56,453 bases of DNA from Coprinus comatus (GCA_034638255.1 JAWPGT010000117.1:1-56453), one strand, 5' to 3'; counted from the first letter of the stretch, positions 1 through 12,990 are shown. Program-made: numbers and translations. The notes: generated by a model not told the origin, from the letters alone.

Positions 1-185
1 AACTGATTGTGTTGTGTTGTTCGGAACTTTATTTGGACAAGGACTGATGCTGATGCACTCATCACAATCCGTAAACAAGCAGAAATGAGAAAAACATGTA
101 TATCCTCCTAAGATATGCAGAAAACAAATATATGATGGATGTTATGTAGGAGGATATTACTTTGAGATGACATATGAAGACCCCT

Positions 186-3100
186 TTATTTCTTGGAAGA
201 CGCCTTGCGGCGAGGATTTGCACGTTGTTCACGACGGGCTTCAGTAACAAGGACCTTCTTTGGCCCATCGGACTCAGGGTTATCTGTAACGAGAGTGTGA
301 GATGAATCACATAATATGAGAGTGGAACACAACTGACTTGGGGAGAGGGCACGCTTTTTGCCTGGAATAAAAGTAAATAAAAAGTGAGATAGGTAATACC
401 AAGAGCACATTACGGGACATACTGGCTGAACGAGAGGCTGAAAATCATAGTGAGATGACAATAAGCATGATGAACGTAGTATACAAACTTACAAACGCTG
501 ACTTCTTCTTCTTGATCAATATCAATCGGGGGTGTTACATTGGACTCAGTAAGAGGAGAAAGGGGAGAACTAAGATCGATGTCCATTGCATGTTCAGAAG
601 ACGAAGGAACCTGTTGGGTAGATGGTGTTGGTAGATCAATAACTGAAGGAACTTCTGTTGTCATGGATAACGATCCCGAAGATTGGTAAAGAGACTTGTC
701 GACTGATGAAGTGACATCTGTATTGGCTGAAGAAGCAGACACTTGGGTCTCAAGAGCTGCATCGACCTCGATTGAGAGAGGAACTGAGGTATGGTGAGTG
801 TCCCTGACAGTTGATGGCGACCCAGTAGTCGTCGTGGAATCAGTAGACTCCAGCTGAGTTTCGACGGCAGTGTTGCTTGTATTTGTCCCGACGTCAGTCC
901 CTCCACTTGCACCAGACACACCTGATGGTCTAACACCTCGTCCTTCCCCTTCACTCTCTTCACTGTCGTCATTGTCGTTAACGGATCGACCCTGTGAGAC
1001 CCGCGTATGTTTCAAGAAAAATATTGGAATATATAACAAAAGAACTTACCTGTTGACCCTTTGACCAACCTGATAGAGGAACATACGGAAGCCTAATGCG
1101 GTCGCCAAAGTCTACATTGTATATCTCATCATTGGGATCCGCTTCCTCAATATTCCCTGCTGCTTCTATAGCCTCCTGACGATGTATATTATCACTAAAT
1201 TTCTGGATTTGAATGTCCTGAGTATCCATAATATGTACGAATACCCTTGTCACATACCTTCTCCATTATTCTGAACATCTCCCGGATTTCATCATGTAAA
1301 AACAGTGCCGTCGGTTTTGCTTTTGCGTATTTGTGTTTCTGCATCCCATCGAAGTATTTGGCGAGCGCTTTGGTCGCCTGCTCCCTCGCAACAGCCAAGG
1401 ATCGTGACTTCTCCAATTTCTTCAGATCAACCTCAGGTGCTTCCTTTCCCACATCCTCCGGCAGCTCAATAAGATCGGGGTAAGAGTACCCACTTATGGT
1501 CTCACGGCGCTCAGGGTACCAAGTAACTTCTCGATTTCCACATAACGGGTCCAGTATTTCTTTGAACGTACGTCGCAGAAATACAGCTGCTTTCGACTTC
1601 TTGAACAACCTCCGTCGGTAGCCCTTGACGACAACATCTTCAACGACAGCAGCTAACGCATACCGCGTGGAATCTCGTTTTGAGTTTCTGATATCACTAC
1701 TGCGCCAATCTTTCAGAGCTCGAGTGTTTAACATCCAGTAGTCAGGATGAAGTGTGTTGATGTACTTGTTGCCTTTCTTGCTGCGAACCATGATCATCCA
1801 GTTTTGAACTTCAACTGACTTGCTCGTGACGATAGGGAATGATGTTTCGAGATGTTTTATTATTTGCTGGTCCGCATGGTGAGGTCGTGTTGCGATTGGA
1901 ATGTGATCAAGGTCATCCGCCAGTTGATGGAACAATGAAATAAATTTGAATGGGAACATCGCAAACTAAGAAGAGTCAGATCTATCAAATGTGACTAATC
2001 ACATATACTTACAGCTTTCGCTGCTTTGACTGCATTGTACTCGCAGTTAAACTCCCCAGATTCGTTCTCCTTAAAAACTTGAATAGCATATTGGGACATG
2101 TCGTGTGGTGAGGCGAGATCTTTATTGCCCCACGTGAAGTACAACGCATTTGGACACACCCACGAGACGAACTATATCAAATCTTAAGCTCAGTTTCATG
2201 AGATTAACAGTTCACTTACCTCCATCAACGCTTGAGGTATTCGTTGAAACAGTTGCCCGATACATTCAAGGATTGGAGGAGTAACTAACGGAAGCAGCGG
2301 CATATAGTGACATGACGAGTGGTCAATAGAAATCCACTCCAATTTGCTCGCAATCGTCGACTTGATCATCATTGCAACACGCGCGTCAGATAAAGACACT
2401 TGTTCCAGACTCCCAACAAACGTCGATTGTACTTGCGTCCAATAATCATTCATTAAATTGAACCACCCTTCATCCTCAGAGGCAGCAAAATTGGTTGGAA
2501 CAAAGCGTGATGTAAACCTTTTATCAAGATCAAACAGCATCTGACGTGTCAATAATGACATGTCAGCCTTTGACCCGTCTTTCTTCAGACTATTCCACGT
2601 CCCCAACACATGCGAACAATATGCCTGTGAAGGCGTGAAATCAGTCCGAGTTATTGCAGTGAGGTATGCGCCGTTTATTGGCACATCAAACTCATGGACC
2701 TGTGTACCAGTGAACAGGCCATGCCAGATGCCAATCGACTCCTCAATATACTCCATAATAAACTAAATTCAAACTTCAAATTGTATTTTGTGTCTTAATC
2801 TAATCTAATAAAATGCTTACCCCTCCTCCATAAGCGTGCAAATTTGACGTGATCCATTGTTTGTTGAGCGGCGTTTGCATGTAGAAGTTGGATCCGAGAT
2901 TGAAAACAGAGAGCAAGATTTTTAACGTATGTGGGTTTTGTAAAATTTGAGACATTCCTTTCTCTTGCGTATCAGAAGCCCCCTTGATGTATTGTTGGAG
3001 CTCCTCCTTGTCCTTCCGTAACTTCTCGTATTCGTTAATCTTCATCAAGATGTGGTGGAATTTTTCAATATCCGTCTCAGGAGTTTGAATAAATTTGCGA

Positions 3101-4431
3101 TTGCGTGAGATGTGACTCGAGAGGTCAGCGTCGTTATGAACCAATGCTTCAAGAAGCCAACTGTAAGTAATAATAATTTCCCCCATTTTTCATCATACCT
3201 GCATCGTAGACAATAATTCCCCACTGGCTCAGCTGCCACATCTTCTTCTTGAGCCTTGCGATTTCTTCCTGCATCTCCCGAATTTCTTCTTCAGAAACCC
3301 CACCTTTCTTGCCAACAGTGACGCTTGATGTTATGTTCTGTGAAGCTTTGTTGGATCCTGACAGAACCCCGGCAGTCTCTACCTCTTCTTCCTCTTCTAC
3401 ATCTTCGTATTCACCCCCATCATCATCCTCATATTCAACCCAATCTTCATCAGCTTCAGGATCAGCATCTCGCTCTTCTCGCTCAGCTCGATCATATTCA
3501 TCCTCTTCGTCCTCATCTTCCCTTTCCCTTGGTCCTTATCCCGATTCCCACTAATCGACGTTGTTGGTTGAAGTTGTCCACCCGTTGTCATTTTCCTCGT
3601 AATTGTAGAACTCATTTTGTTAGACAACCTACTCTCCACTTGGCTCAGCTTCTTCTGAAGCTTCATTCGTGCAAGCAGTACAGCATCTCGTCGATGTTGC
3701 CCCCCCAGCAACTTGCAAACTCTTCCTTCCTTGTCCCTTGTCTGATAATACCAAAGGGGGCGCATTGGGACCCAATATAAAACTTGTTTGGACACATGAA
3801 GGATCAAGATCGTCCTTGATCATTACAATAGGAATCATCGCAGCTTCCGAGAATGGATTGAAATCATCCGTAAGAAACGTGTTCACCAACACATTTACAC
3901 CGGAATCTGTGATAGGCCGTGGGTTGAAGTGGCCGAATTCCATAGGGAGAGGAGGATTGACAATGTCAAAGACATTGACGGACAGTATTGCTTGATGCGT
4001 CTTCTCGATCAGTGATGGAGGCTCATTGGCTAATTCGAGTATGAGTGAAAGTATACTACTGAATCCTGTAAGACACTTACACCTTGAAGATGGTTGTCCA
4101 AGAACAGTGGATCGACCATCAGCTCCTTGCCTGTTGATCTCAATATTAGTATTGCGATTGATATGTGATATCGTCTTGGTTTACATACCTCCCAGCTGCA
4201 AATTGACTAAATGCTTTGCCACCTCTAGGCTTTGCACGATTCGATGGACTCGCAGTAATCTAATTCAAATCGTCTTTGCATCAGCACATAACATACGATC
4301 GTACAACACGTAGATTAAATTATTACTTACCTTTTTGGTTTCCTTCCTTCCTTCCTTCCAGCATCCTGCTTCTTCAATGTTTTCCTGGGAGCTGGTGCGC
4401 TCTTTTTTTGACGATTTCCTGGCTCACTCAT
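186..4431 (-). CDS. Hypothetical multi-exon protein, acidic and coiled-coil middle
   Basis: I do not recognise the family. The start ATG is at 4431 (MSEPGNRQKK...) and the stop at 186-188, with a Lys/Arg-rich tail ending RRKASSKK that could be a nuclear signal. About twelve exons can be read. Examples are 4431-4331, 4259-4189 and 4130-4083, a long exon from about 4070, an acidic Asp/Glu stretch (about 3535-3350) followed by a coiled coil (EEEIREMQEEIARLKKK), and large exons at 3180-2807, 2765-2220, 1960-1260, 1230-1050 and 990-500. Most junctions keep frame. Two do not: a run of seven C at 3700-3706 shifts frame (six would keep it open), and the junction near 3190-3150 is off by one. It is either a recently broken gene or affected by consensus errors. 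Exon 1 contains a TTCC microsatellite (about 4341-4358). Confidence 0.6.
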
Positions 4432-4954
4432 TCTGGTACAGTATATAAGAAGAGATTGATTTCAATATAGATAGATCATCCATGCGTCGGAACATGAATA
4501 TTCCGGAAATCACCACCTCTCACGTGTCCGTTCATTCATATTACCACATCATGCGATGTATATAGCTATATAAATTATATTCATTATGATCAACATTGAT
4601 GTTCTGACCGTGTCTATGTTGTGTATTACAAGTCATATAATGTATGGAGCACCAACTAGGAAGTAATGACAAGTGAGAATAGTATCACAGTTGTATGTGG
4701 TTCATATTAGTGACCTGGTTGAACTTAGGTGGTATGAAAGATTTTGGACAACACCAACATGTATGTATGACATATCAATAATATATTGTTCATGATGATA
4801 CTAGCATAGGTCAATTGTTATACTCAATGTCAATACATGTGTATTCAACCATACTGTATCTCAAATATGTACGCACATCCCAATGGGTGGACCTGCGCCG
4901 TTCTTGAGCTCACTGGATATTATTCTGTCATTTCTATCATGTAAAATCAGTCAC
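4432..4954. other. Intergenic, no gene seen
   Basis: This AT-rich stretch lies upstream of the minus-strand gene that starts at 4431. It probably holds that gene's promoter, but I see no convincing TATA element or other feature. Confidence 0.4.
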
Positions 4955-5257
4955 GGATCCTACCCATGTGACTCGCGCCGTTCTGACAGTAACAAATTTG
5001 ATTGTTGCTGTCAGGAATTACACGCAGGTCGGGCTGCGATGACTCGCGTGTTATCTTGGTGCTACATATGAATTGTCTTGATTTCTGCCTGGGACCTGTG
5101 TGGGCTCTTGTAAACAAGGGTTAGCGGCCGATCTCTGGAAAGGGGGTCTTTTTAATGGTTTGTTGGCTATAATCCCTTGTTTAACCCACATTTTGGATGA
5201 AAAGTGCTGTCTAACCATGGTCTAACCCTATGCAAGTTGTAAAAAGGTAGGTAGAAT
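4955..5257 (+). repeat. Dispersed repeat R1, copy 1
   Basis: It begins GATCCTACCC and ends near AGGTAGGTAGAAT. It matches 35142-35509 over its whole length with moderate divergence. Shared blocks include the GACTCGCG motifs, a 'gctataatccct.gtttaacccacattttggatgaaaag' core (broken here by substitutions), and the 3' end. No coding potential is visible. It is a non-coding repeat of unknown class, possibly a decayed non-autonomous transposon. Confidence 0.7.
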
Positions 5258-5590
5258 AAAAGTATTAGTCATCCTTTTATTATTTATTTTGTAGTCAGAT
5301 TCTATCTCCGACCAATATTTCAAACTCCCCTTAAATTAGTTATAAATAGTACTGAGTATTAATTAGGTGTAGATTATGTAAGTAGTTCACACGTTCCTAG
5401 ATTTGGTTGTCTCAGACAACGTCCTTTGGTATAATAAATCAATACCATTGGCTGGATTAGGTAAGATGATTGATAACCAAAGGTGCCTGATGAGCCTTAT
5501 AAAGGCGAAACAGGGAGTTGCAGAGGTTTCCTCTGCACTTGTTGCACCCTCGGTTCGCTTCGCTCACCTCGGTTGCAAGTTAGGTTTTCC
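5258..5590. other. Non-coding spacer between repeats
   Basis: AT-rich DNA followed by a CG-richer patch (5505-5590) leading into the minisatellite. I see no gene here. It contains no continuation of the helicase that is cut off at 5797. Confidence 0.4.
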
Positions 5591-5797
5591 TAACCCCCGT
5601 ATAGCTGCGACATATCGCTGCGACGTATAGCTGCGACATATCGCTGTGACGTATAGCTGCGACATATAACTGCTAACAGTAGTATATACTGAATTAACAG
5701 TAGTATACACTGAATTAACAGTAGTATATATTAAACTGGCTAAAATCAATAATAATTCTGAATATACCACTATAGAAGTACAAGGGACAATACTATT
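5591..5797. repeat. Minisatellite element, copy A
   Basis: About six 13-bp units of the form GCTGCGACRTATM (about 5597-5668) are followed by three 21-bp units (AACAGTAGTATAYACTGAATT) and a unique tail ending in ...ACAATACTATTAG. The 21-bp units and tail appear identical to 15438-15573 in copy B, while the number of 13-bp units differs. Identity between copies stops at 5797, exactly where the helicase reading frame begins, so this repeat marks a junction. Confidence 0.85.
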
Positions 5798-8700
5798 AGA
5801 ACACAAGAATGGCTGGGGATGGTGGTGACTGTACTGTCGAATGTTGTATAAGGAATATACATGGATTCCATGCGGCGCTGGTAATCGTGGAGGAGGGAAA
5901 CCAATGGTACGACGATAATGGTGAGAGATTTCTTCTCCATCATAGCAGGGACGAGGGCTATCATGGTTTTACCTGCTCCGGTTGGTAAAACTACAATCAT
6001 ATCTCGTTGGCGTTGTAATGATGCTACAACGGCTTGACGTTGGTAGTCAGAAGTCCATTCTAGATCAGCATCATCCATGAGACTTCGCATGCGTTCCAAT
6101 GCTTGATGCGAATCGGCATCATCATCAATAGACTATTGAAGTATGAGTATAGATAGAGGACATAATGTCATAGAGTACTTACAGGGAGAAGTACGGGGGT
6201 AGTTGTGAGAGCAGGGGGGGGTACAGGTGCAGTGTTGTTGATGGATGCTTCAGGAGTATGTATTGGGGAAGCCTTTGAGAGAATAAGCAACTTTAAAGCT
6301 AGGTGAAGTAGGGCTCTCACCTCGGATATCAAATGATTATTTACTTGCTGGCGTATCTGTAATGGCAAATGGTGTTATTATTTGTAACAGTATTAAATAA
6401 TATAACGAACATTGGGTTCTTCTAGAGGAGCATAGGAATCTTCTAAATCACCACCAGGAGCCTCTAAATCACCGCCAAGATCTTGGGCATTTGTACGAGC
6501 TGCAGTTACTAATATTGGAGGAGTAAGAGTTTCTTGTTTGATGTCACAATCACAAGAGTCGTCTGGACGTTTAATGATATGGGAACTGTTGCAAAAGGAA
6601 CATTTCGATTGTCGATGTTGATGTATTGCTTGATCAAAAGCCTCCAGGATAGGACAATAGTCATCAGAGCGATCGTTGATAGCTGACTCGTATGCAACAG
6701 AGTCCAACATGATATCATACCAAACAATACGTCCAGCAGTGATAAGTTTTAGAACTTTTTGCCACCGAATACTGGCAGTAATGAATTTAGGAACCATTTC
6801 ATCAGAGATTCGACCTATGTATCCATCGGTTTTGGCATAGTGGGCGTTCTCGGTCGAAGTGCTGTGTCCAGCCTGTAAAGAGCTGACAGTGTCAATAATG
6901 TCAATGTTGTTGAGAAGCTCGATGGAAGGATCATGGGCGCGACGAATGGCAATTGAGATTTGTCGGTAATCCTTCAGGCCAATACCAGACTCCATAGTTT
7001 CCAGTGACACTTCTTTGAGGACGGCAGAGATGTCATCGGAAGTGAATAAACGATCAAAATTGACAAACATATGCGTGTGGTATAAACGGACAAGGTCTGA
7101 ATTGTTTGGAAAGAGGAGGGTAGCAACCTTTTCTGCGAATGGCCTGAGAATCGACAAGTCTTGGATAACGAGATCGGCAGTGATAGCGTCAAGAGCATGG
7201 GGTATAAATTTATCCTTTCCAGATAGCGCGTTGGTTTTCGTGTAGCGAATGGCGGCCATCAGAGTTTTATCGATGGCAAGTAATGACCGCTGACTGGTTG
7301 GGGAGTTACGATATTCTAGGCAAGTGAGTTCGGTACCTCGGCATGGTGAACCTGACATGGTAAGTACACATGCCATCAGGTATTGTAAAAATCGACTATA
7401 ATCCTTCAGCCACTTGCGTAGTTGGTATAAATTCCACAAAGGTTCTCCAGTATCTTCTTGAAACCCTTCAATGAACAGAGAACGAAGTTCAGCAATATCG
7501 AGTACCCGATCAAGGAGTAATTCGTGGCAGAGAAGATTATTCCGTGGATCATCGATGAAGGAGAAGCCAACAGTATAATTACTCAAGTCATCATGGATGG
7601 TATTATAATCCACTTGAAGTGACTGATCGAGAAGGAGTGTTGAAAGAGTTTTGGAAGCACGAGCGTGAAGCTGTTTACACATGAGACGCACGCCTTCAAC
7701 CGTCACCCAATTCCCACGGTAGAGCATTTTGTTATGCTTAGAACCTGGTTCCCACACCAAAGCAGGTGGAAGAATTGTACTATATGCTAAAGCAGTTGCG
7801 ACGTGTTGGAGGGATGTAATGCTGTTAAAGGTGCTTTCAACCTTCTCTCGGTGCCAATTTTGGTATTTAGGATGATCATGTACGTGGTCTTCATTAACAT
7901 GAATTTGGATCAAAATGGTGCATCGAATCCAGAATCGAAATTTGGCTAGAGTTGGGGTGACGAGATGAGGGGGTGCCCATTTACCACCTGCTTGGATAGT
8001 TGACAATGCTATGTAACACATCGTGGGGTCTCCAATGTTGTTCTCTTCAGATTTATCCCATTCGCGAGTCCATAACTGAACGAGTAATTGGTGGAGTACG
8101 GTGGCATACTCGTCGAGAGGGGTGGATGGTGGGAGGTCTCGTAACATTTTAATGTGGGAACGGATAATAGGAGGGAGTGGAAGTTTATATTCTGCCTTGT
8201 CACGAAGTAGGAATGCAACCAGTTTACTAACTTCAGGTGCATAGGCGTCATACGTGGATTGCTTGTCCATCGTTGGACGGAACGGGTGGTTGCTGATACC
8301 CCTATTGATAATTTGTTAGTATATGGGCTTATGATTATGACAAGAATAATTAAAACTTACTTCTCGGGAATGTCAGTATTGATTATTTGAAGAATGAGGT
8401 CTCGCGTGAAATCCACTCGGTTAATGGCAACACGGAGAAGTGCTTTAGACGCCCTCACAAGTAGTGGAAATTCTTGTGTATGACGATCTGGCATTTGGAC
8501 AAGGGACCTGAGGAATTCGGGGGAGATGGAACCGACGTGGGTAGTCCAATTAGTGAAGGAATTCCATTGTGTCATCGCTCGAGTGTCTTCGTTGTGTAAT
8601 ATTACTGGGGAAACCAAGTCATTAACTTTTCTAGATAGATCTTCACGCCAAGAGTGCTCTGGTTTATCTTGCTTTGGAACATGTGGGTGAACACAAAATA

Positions 8701-10492
8701 GGTTAGAGTGCATGAAGTTATCAAGTCGTTGGGCATGAACAAGTGGCCATGATGTTGGATAAGGTATGGGACGGTGAACTTCGCCATGATGTTTGCGCAT
8801 AGAGGAGATTGTGGAGCAGATACGAGTGCAACCAGATTCGTTGCATAATAGGGCATTGGTGAATAATGTTAGACCGCCAAGAACAGGAGATCCAGTTAAC
8901 TCGTGAGGATAATCATTGGTAACACCCAGTCGTTTTGCTATCTCGATGAAGGAACTTTTGAAAGTGGGAATACCAGCAGCTTCAAGGTCTGGGTGCTTGC
9001 GACGGATATGAGAGAAGGCTCGATCTCCAGTCAGCACCAGTTTGCATGTGACACAACAGAACATCTTGAGAGTAGATTGAAAATGAAGGCCGTACTGCGA
9101 AAGTTCTGCATCTTTGATGAGATCTGATGAGAGTGGAAGGTAGGAATTGGGAACATGTGATTTTTCACTCTGCAAACGAGTTGGTTTCCTTCTTCAAGTA
9201 TGATTTATATTAAGCGCACCTTTGTTAACAACTCGACAGCCCGAAAGTTGGCTATATTGGATGCACCAACGGTCTTGATAATTTCCTCGCCGCTACTCTT
9301 TTCAACAATCGCCTCACCACTACTCTTTTCGATAATTTCCTCCCCACTGCTCTTCTCGACAGCAGATTTACTACCAACAGCAGAACCATCCAAAGCAGTA
9401 TCTGTGGTTTGCTTACTAGAACCTGAGCCTGATGGTTTATTGCCACAAATTCTTTCACTGTGACCGAAGATCACAGCAAATTCCTCCTCAGTGAACTTCT
9501 CAATGAAGTCACCCACATTGAAAAGTTCGTCGTCGTCGTCGTCGTCGTCAGGTCCAGCGTCATCTTCACTATCAGTGAAACACCCCAGAGGTGGCATCTG
9601 TATTGTGGGATGAAAGTTATTATTATTATTGCAGTAAAATGAACATGTAAAACAGCTTACCTCTTCATAATCAGAGAGCGAAATAATAGACGTCGCCCGC
9701 TGACAACAAGTGAGTACATGTATGCAAAGATTCTTGTAGGAGTGACTTACGCCTTTGCCTTTGCCTTTATCTTTGCTTTTGCCCTCATCTTTGCCTTCGT
9801 CTTTGCCTTCATCTTCACCCTCCTCTTTGCCTTCCTCTTTGCCTTTCGGAAGAAACGTTGGTGGTGATGCACTGACAGCCTTCAAAAAATGTTAAGTATT
9901 GGAAAATTCTGAATAACAACCGAATACTGACAGGACGAGAAAACATGCTTTCTTGATGCTTGAAATACCAGCTCGGTGGGGATGGTGTGGAAGTTAATAA
10001 CTAAATAATTCATGATTAAATCGAACTCTTGATATGTGGGATGAAAAGACTTACAGTATGGGATTCAACGTTGTTGTCTTCGCTAGCACTGTCTTCGCTA
10101 TCACTCACATAATCTTCATCATCAGTACCGTTTGCAATGTAGCTATTTTCGGGAGAGAAGATAATGGGAGGGGGGGTAGGAACGTCAAAGACCTATGGTT
10201 CGTTATGAATATGACAGTCATTGAGAACAGAGACAAAGGTACGCACTTCGGTGTCAACTGTCCACCGGCTACCAGTCTTGGCGTGCATACGGACGGTATC
10301 GAGGCTCTTGTATCCTGCAACACCACGACATCCAATGCCATCACAATGGCAGATGAAGAATCCTTCATCATTCTTCTGGACTCTAACGGAGCCATTGGCG
10401 AATGCGATGGTGGGGTTTTGAATACAGTTACGAGTGTGATAGTCGCGAACGCTACGAGATCCAAATTCCATGCCACAATGCCTGCAACGCAT
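5798..10492 (-). CDS. OrsD-type zinc finger / tyrosine-recombinase-like / RecQ-like helicase protein, 3' truncated
   Basis: Eleven exons join in frame with GT-AG introns: 10492-10247, 10192-10055, 10000-9932, 9879-9751, 9699-9661, 9597-9220, 9169-8361, 8301-6411, 6356-6321, 6272-6183 and 6132-5798. They give about 1,386 residues before truncation. In order: two C2H2/C2HC-like fingers in exon 1; a Lys/Glu/Gly repeat in exon 4; a poly-Asp stretch and three EKSSGE repeats in exon 6; two more fingers of OrsD/DUF3505 type near residues 370-465; a region with R924 (CRGTELTCLEY), K958, K1046-x-x-R1049, H1082 and Y1091 (GHSTSTENAHYA); then a helicase start with Walker A LPTGAGKT (1324-1331) and motif Ia VVPLVSLLHDY. 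The order of R, K, KxxR, H and Y matches tyrosine recombinases (inference). The helicase resembles RecQ types, including telomere-linked helicases. The rest of the helicase is missing because repeat copy A abuts at 5797. Confidence 0.8.
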
Positions 10493-10605
10493 TGTTGGAG
10501 TGAGAGGAGGTATGGAAATGAGAGGACGACGAAGGGTTTTTATACCCGTACAGCCAGTAAACCACACCATATAAATTGATTCTTTTTGGTTAATGTGAGA
10601 TGAAT

Positions 10606-11155
10606 TTCTCCACGGTAAGAACACCGATGAATAACCAGCCACTATAGGGAAGATGAAACTCTACGAATGGAGAGAACGAATGAAAATTACACACCCCATT
10701 TGTTTTCCTGAGAGTTGATTCGCTACCTGCTTGAAATTTTTCTTCCAAGCATTAACCTAACGAGAGTTTTTAGGACCTCTCCACGGTACGAATGCCGATG
10801 AATAACCAGCTAATACATAACTGGCCACTATAGGGAAGATGAAACTCTACGAATGTAGAGAACGAATGAAAATTACACACCCCATTTGTTTTCCTGAGAG
10901 TTGATTCGCTACCTGCTTGAAATTTTTTCTTCCAAGCATTAACCTAACGAAAGTATTTGGGTCCTCTCCACAGTATGAACGCCGATGAATAACCAGCTAA
11001 TGCATAACTGGCCACTATAGGGAAGATGAAACTCTACGAATGGAGAGAACGAATAAAAATCACACACCCTATTTCTTTTCCTGTGAGTTGATTTGCTACC
11101 CACTTGAAATTTTTTCTTCCAAGAGTTCACCTAACGAAAGTATTTCGTGAAGGTA
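10606..11155. repeat. Three tandem repeats of about 170-186 bp
   Basis: Three head-to-tail units begin near 10606, 10778 and 10964. Each starts CTCCACRGTAHGAAYRCCGATG and contains CACTATAGGGAAGATGAAAC and CACACCC blocks, ending near CCTAACGAAAGTATTT. The array covers the region just upstream of the helicase-gene start at 10492, so it would form its 5' flank or promoter. Confidence 0.85.
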
Positions 11156-11899
11156 TATCAATCCACAAGAAGAATAGTGGCGAAACAGATGACAAGTAAG
11201 AATGGAGACAGCCTAACATGGTGTTCGTGTAAGTGACTACAGTAACATTTGGTGACTGCATGCATAAGGGGACTTACAAATGGGATAATATGTGCGTATA
11301 TGGGGTGAAACATGAGAGAAGCTTGCTCGCCATGACACTCTTCATGTAAAAGCCAACGACGATATGGGTTAAAGCAAGGTTAAACGTTAAAGTGTGACGC
11401 AAATCAAACATACGGTCACGTGTATCTGGATCTTATTGTTGGACATCACTAGGCCGAGACTCGGTACCAATCAAGTTTTAACTTTTGCAGGGTTATTCTA
11501 CTGAAATGGCTGTAGGAATGACTGTTGTTGTAGAACGAACATGACAAAACATACGTGGAGCGAAAATTGACCATTCAATCTAAGTTTCTTTCCTCAGGAA
11601 TGGTGTCTATCCTTCAGAAAGAAAAAAAAGAAGATAACTTCATCAGCATTTCCAGCATGTCCTTAGTAGTACTCAGTATAGCTTGGGTAGCTTAGTATAC
11701 TTACTGATACTTACTGATACTTAGATTTATGTTCCCAGATTTGGACTTCACGAAAAATCGCAAAATCGGACTGTCACATGATCACTCTCACCATCACATG
11801 TGACAGGATACGTTGCATCAGCAATGCAACCTCACGAAGGTCACAACTTCTACTCACTGCCGACTCTGAGTAATGTCACCACTGCACTCTCATTCCTTG
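11156..11899. other. Intergenic, no gene seen
   Basis: No ORF with coding character is visible. It contains a short direct duplication (TACTTACTGATACTTACTGATACTTAG, broken here, near 11699-11725) and a pair of TGACA/TCACATG motifs near 11775-11805 of unknown meaning. Confidence 0.35.
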
Positions 11900-12990
11900 A
11901 TGAAACTCTACGCGTTGGAGCTCGTTGGAACCGTCTCGACATTATGCATTGAATGAGTCTATGTACGCGTGATATGGTGGGGTTTTCATTATTCTTATAA
12001 GGTATGTCAATTTTGACTATTTTCCATGTATTGGGCTCATATAATCGCGTATTGGCGCGTTCTCAGGCTCTCCAGGACGGCCTCAATACTCCGCTTCAAA
12101 CAAGCCTACATACACGCGTCCCGATGCAGTAGCCATGCTATAACATTAGTTTTACTGCTGGTGTGTCATTACTTGCTGTTTTTCTTCTGTATCACTCATT
12201 TTTCTACACACAGGAACATTTCTAGGCTCTCCAAAACCTTCTCGACGTGTACTATAGGATAGGAGGGTTAGGTGATGATGTGGTATGGTGTATACCCCAC
12301 GAGGGGGGTTTCTTCCTTGGTGAGTCATTATCTGTCTCAAGGGAAGTATTTTACTCATTTCTCACTCCCTCCTGCACTCCATGGCACATTCTTAGGCTCG
12401 TCTAACCTACGCGTACCACCTCTATGACATCTCCAACTTGTAAACGATATGGAGAAGTTGTGGATATGTAGTGACCTTATCTTCTAAGGTCTATCTTGTG
12501 AGTATACTGTTCACTCTACAACTACTAACACAGTCATTTTCGCACCATACACCACATTCTTAGGCTTGTTGGAACCGCATCGAAAAGGCAAATCGATAGA
12601 GGGTAGTACGGTGTGGTATGGTGGGGTATTCATTGGTGAAAAGTATGTTCTCTAACTTTTACACCAATCCTGTTATTCTACTGATATCTCACTCCCTCCT
12701 GCACTACATCACATGCTTTCAGGCTCGTTTACACCACACGTACATTCTCTGTTCCACCCCTGATTTGTACACACTATGGAGGACTGCTGGAGTTGTAGTG
12801 ACCTATCTTCTGGTAAGTTCTTATTCAATCTAACACCTGTTTCGATACTCAATCCTTATCGGAATCTTATGTTCTTAGCATCGTTCAAACCGTCTCGACG
12901 GCGCCGTTGGAACGCACCTACCCACGTAACGTTCCGATCAATACTCGTATCGCAATGTCCAGTTCTTTATTCTCCCAAGTAAGTTCTCCT
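11900..12990. repeat. Degenerate tandem repeats, about 160 bp period, about seven units
   Basis: A core of the form TTCTTAGGCTCGTYNRAACC followed by a TCGAC-type block recurs near 11918, 12061, 12222, 12391, 12552, 12718 and 12875, which is a spacing of 143-169 bp. The units are strongly diverged between cores. No long ORF is supported. This is an old satellite-like array. Confidence 0.65.

Noticed and set aside
3249..3554. Serine-rich plus-strand ORF
   Set aside because: It is the antisense of the Asp/Glu-rich exon of the minus-strand gene.
5505..5590. tRNA-like or SINE-like patch (GGTTCGCTTCGC)
   Set aside because: I could not form a cloverleaf or find A-box and B-box spacing.
10193..10247. 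In-frame TAG stop in the first exon of the helicase gene
   Set aside because: A GTGCGT donor at 10246 and CCATAG acceptor at 10193 define a 54-nt intron that removes it and keeps the frame.
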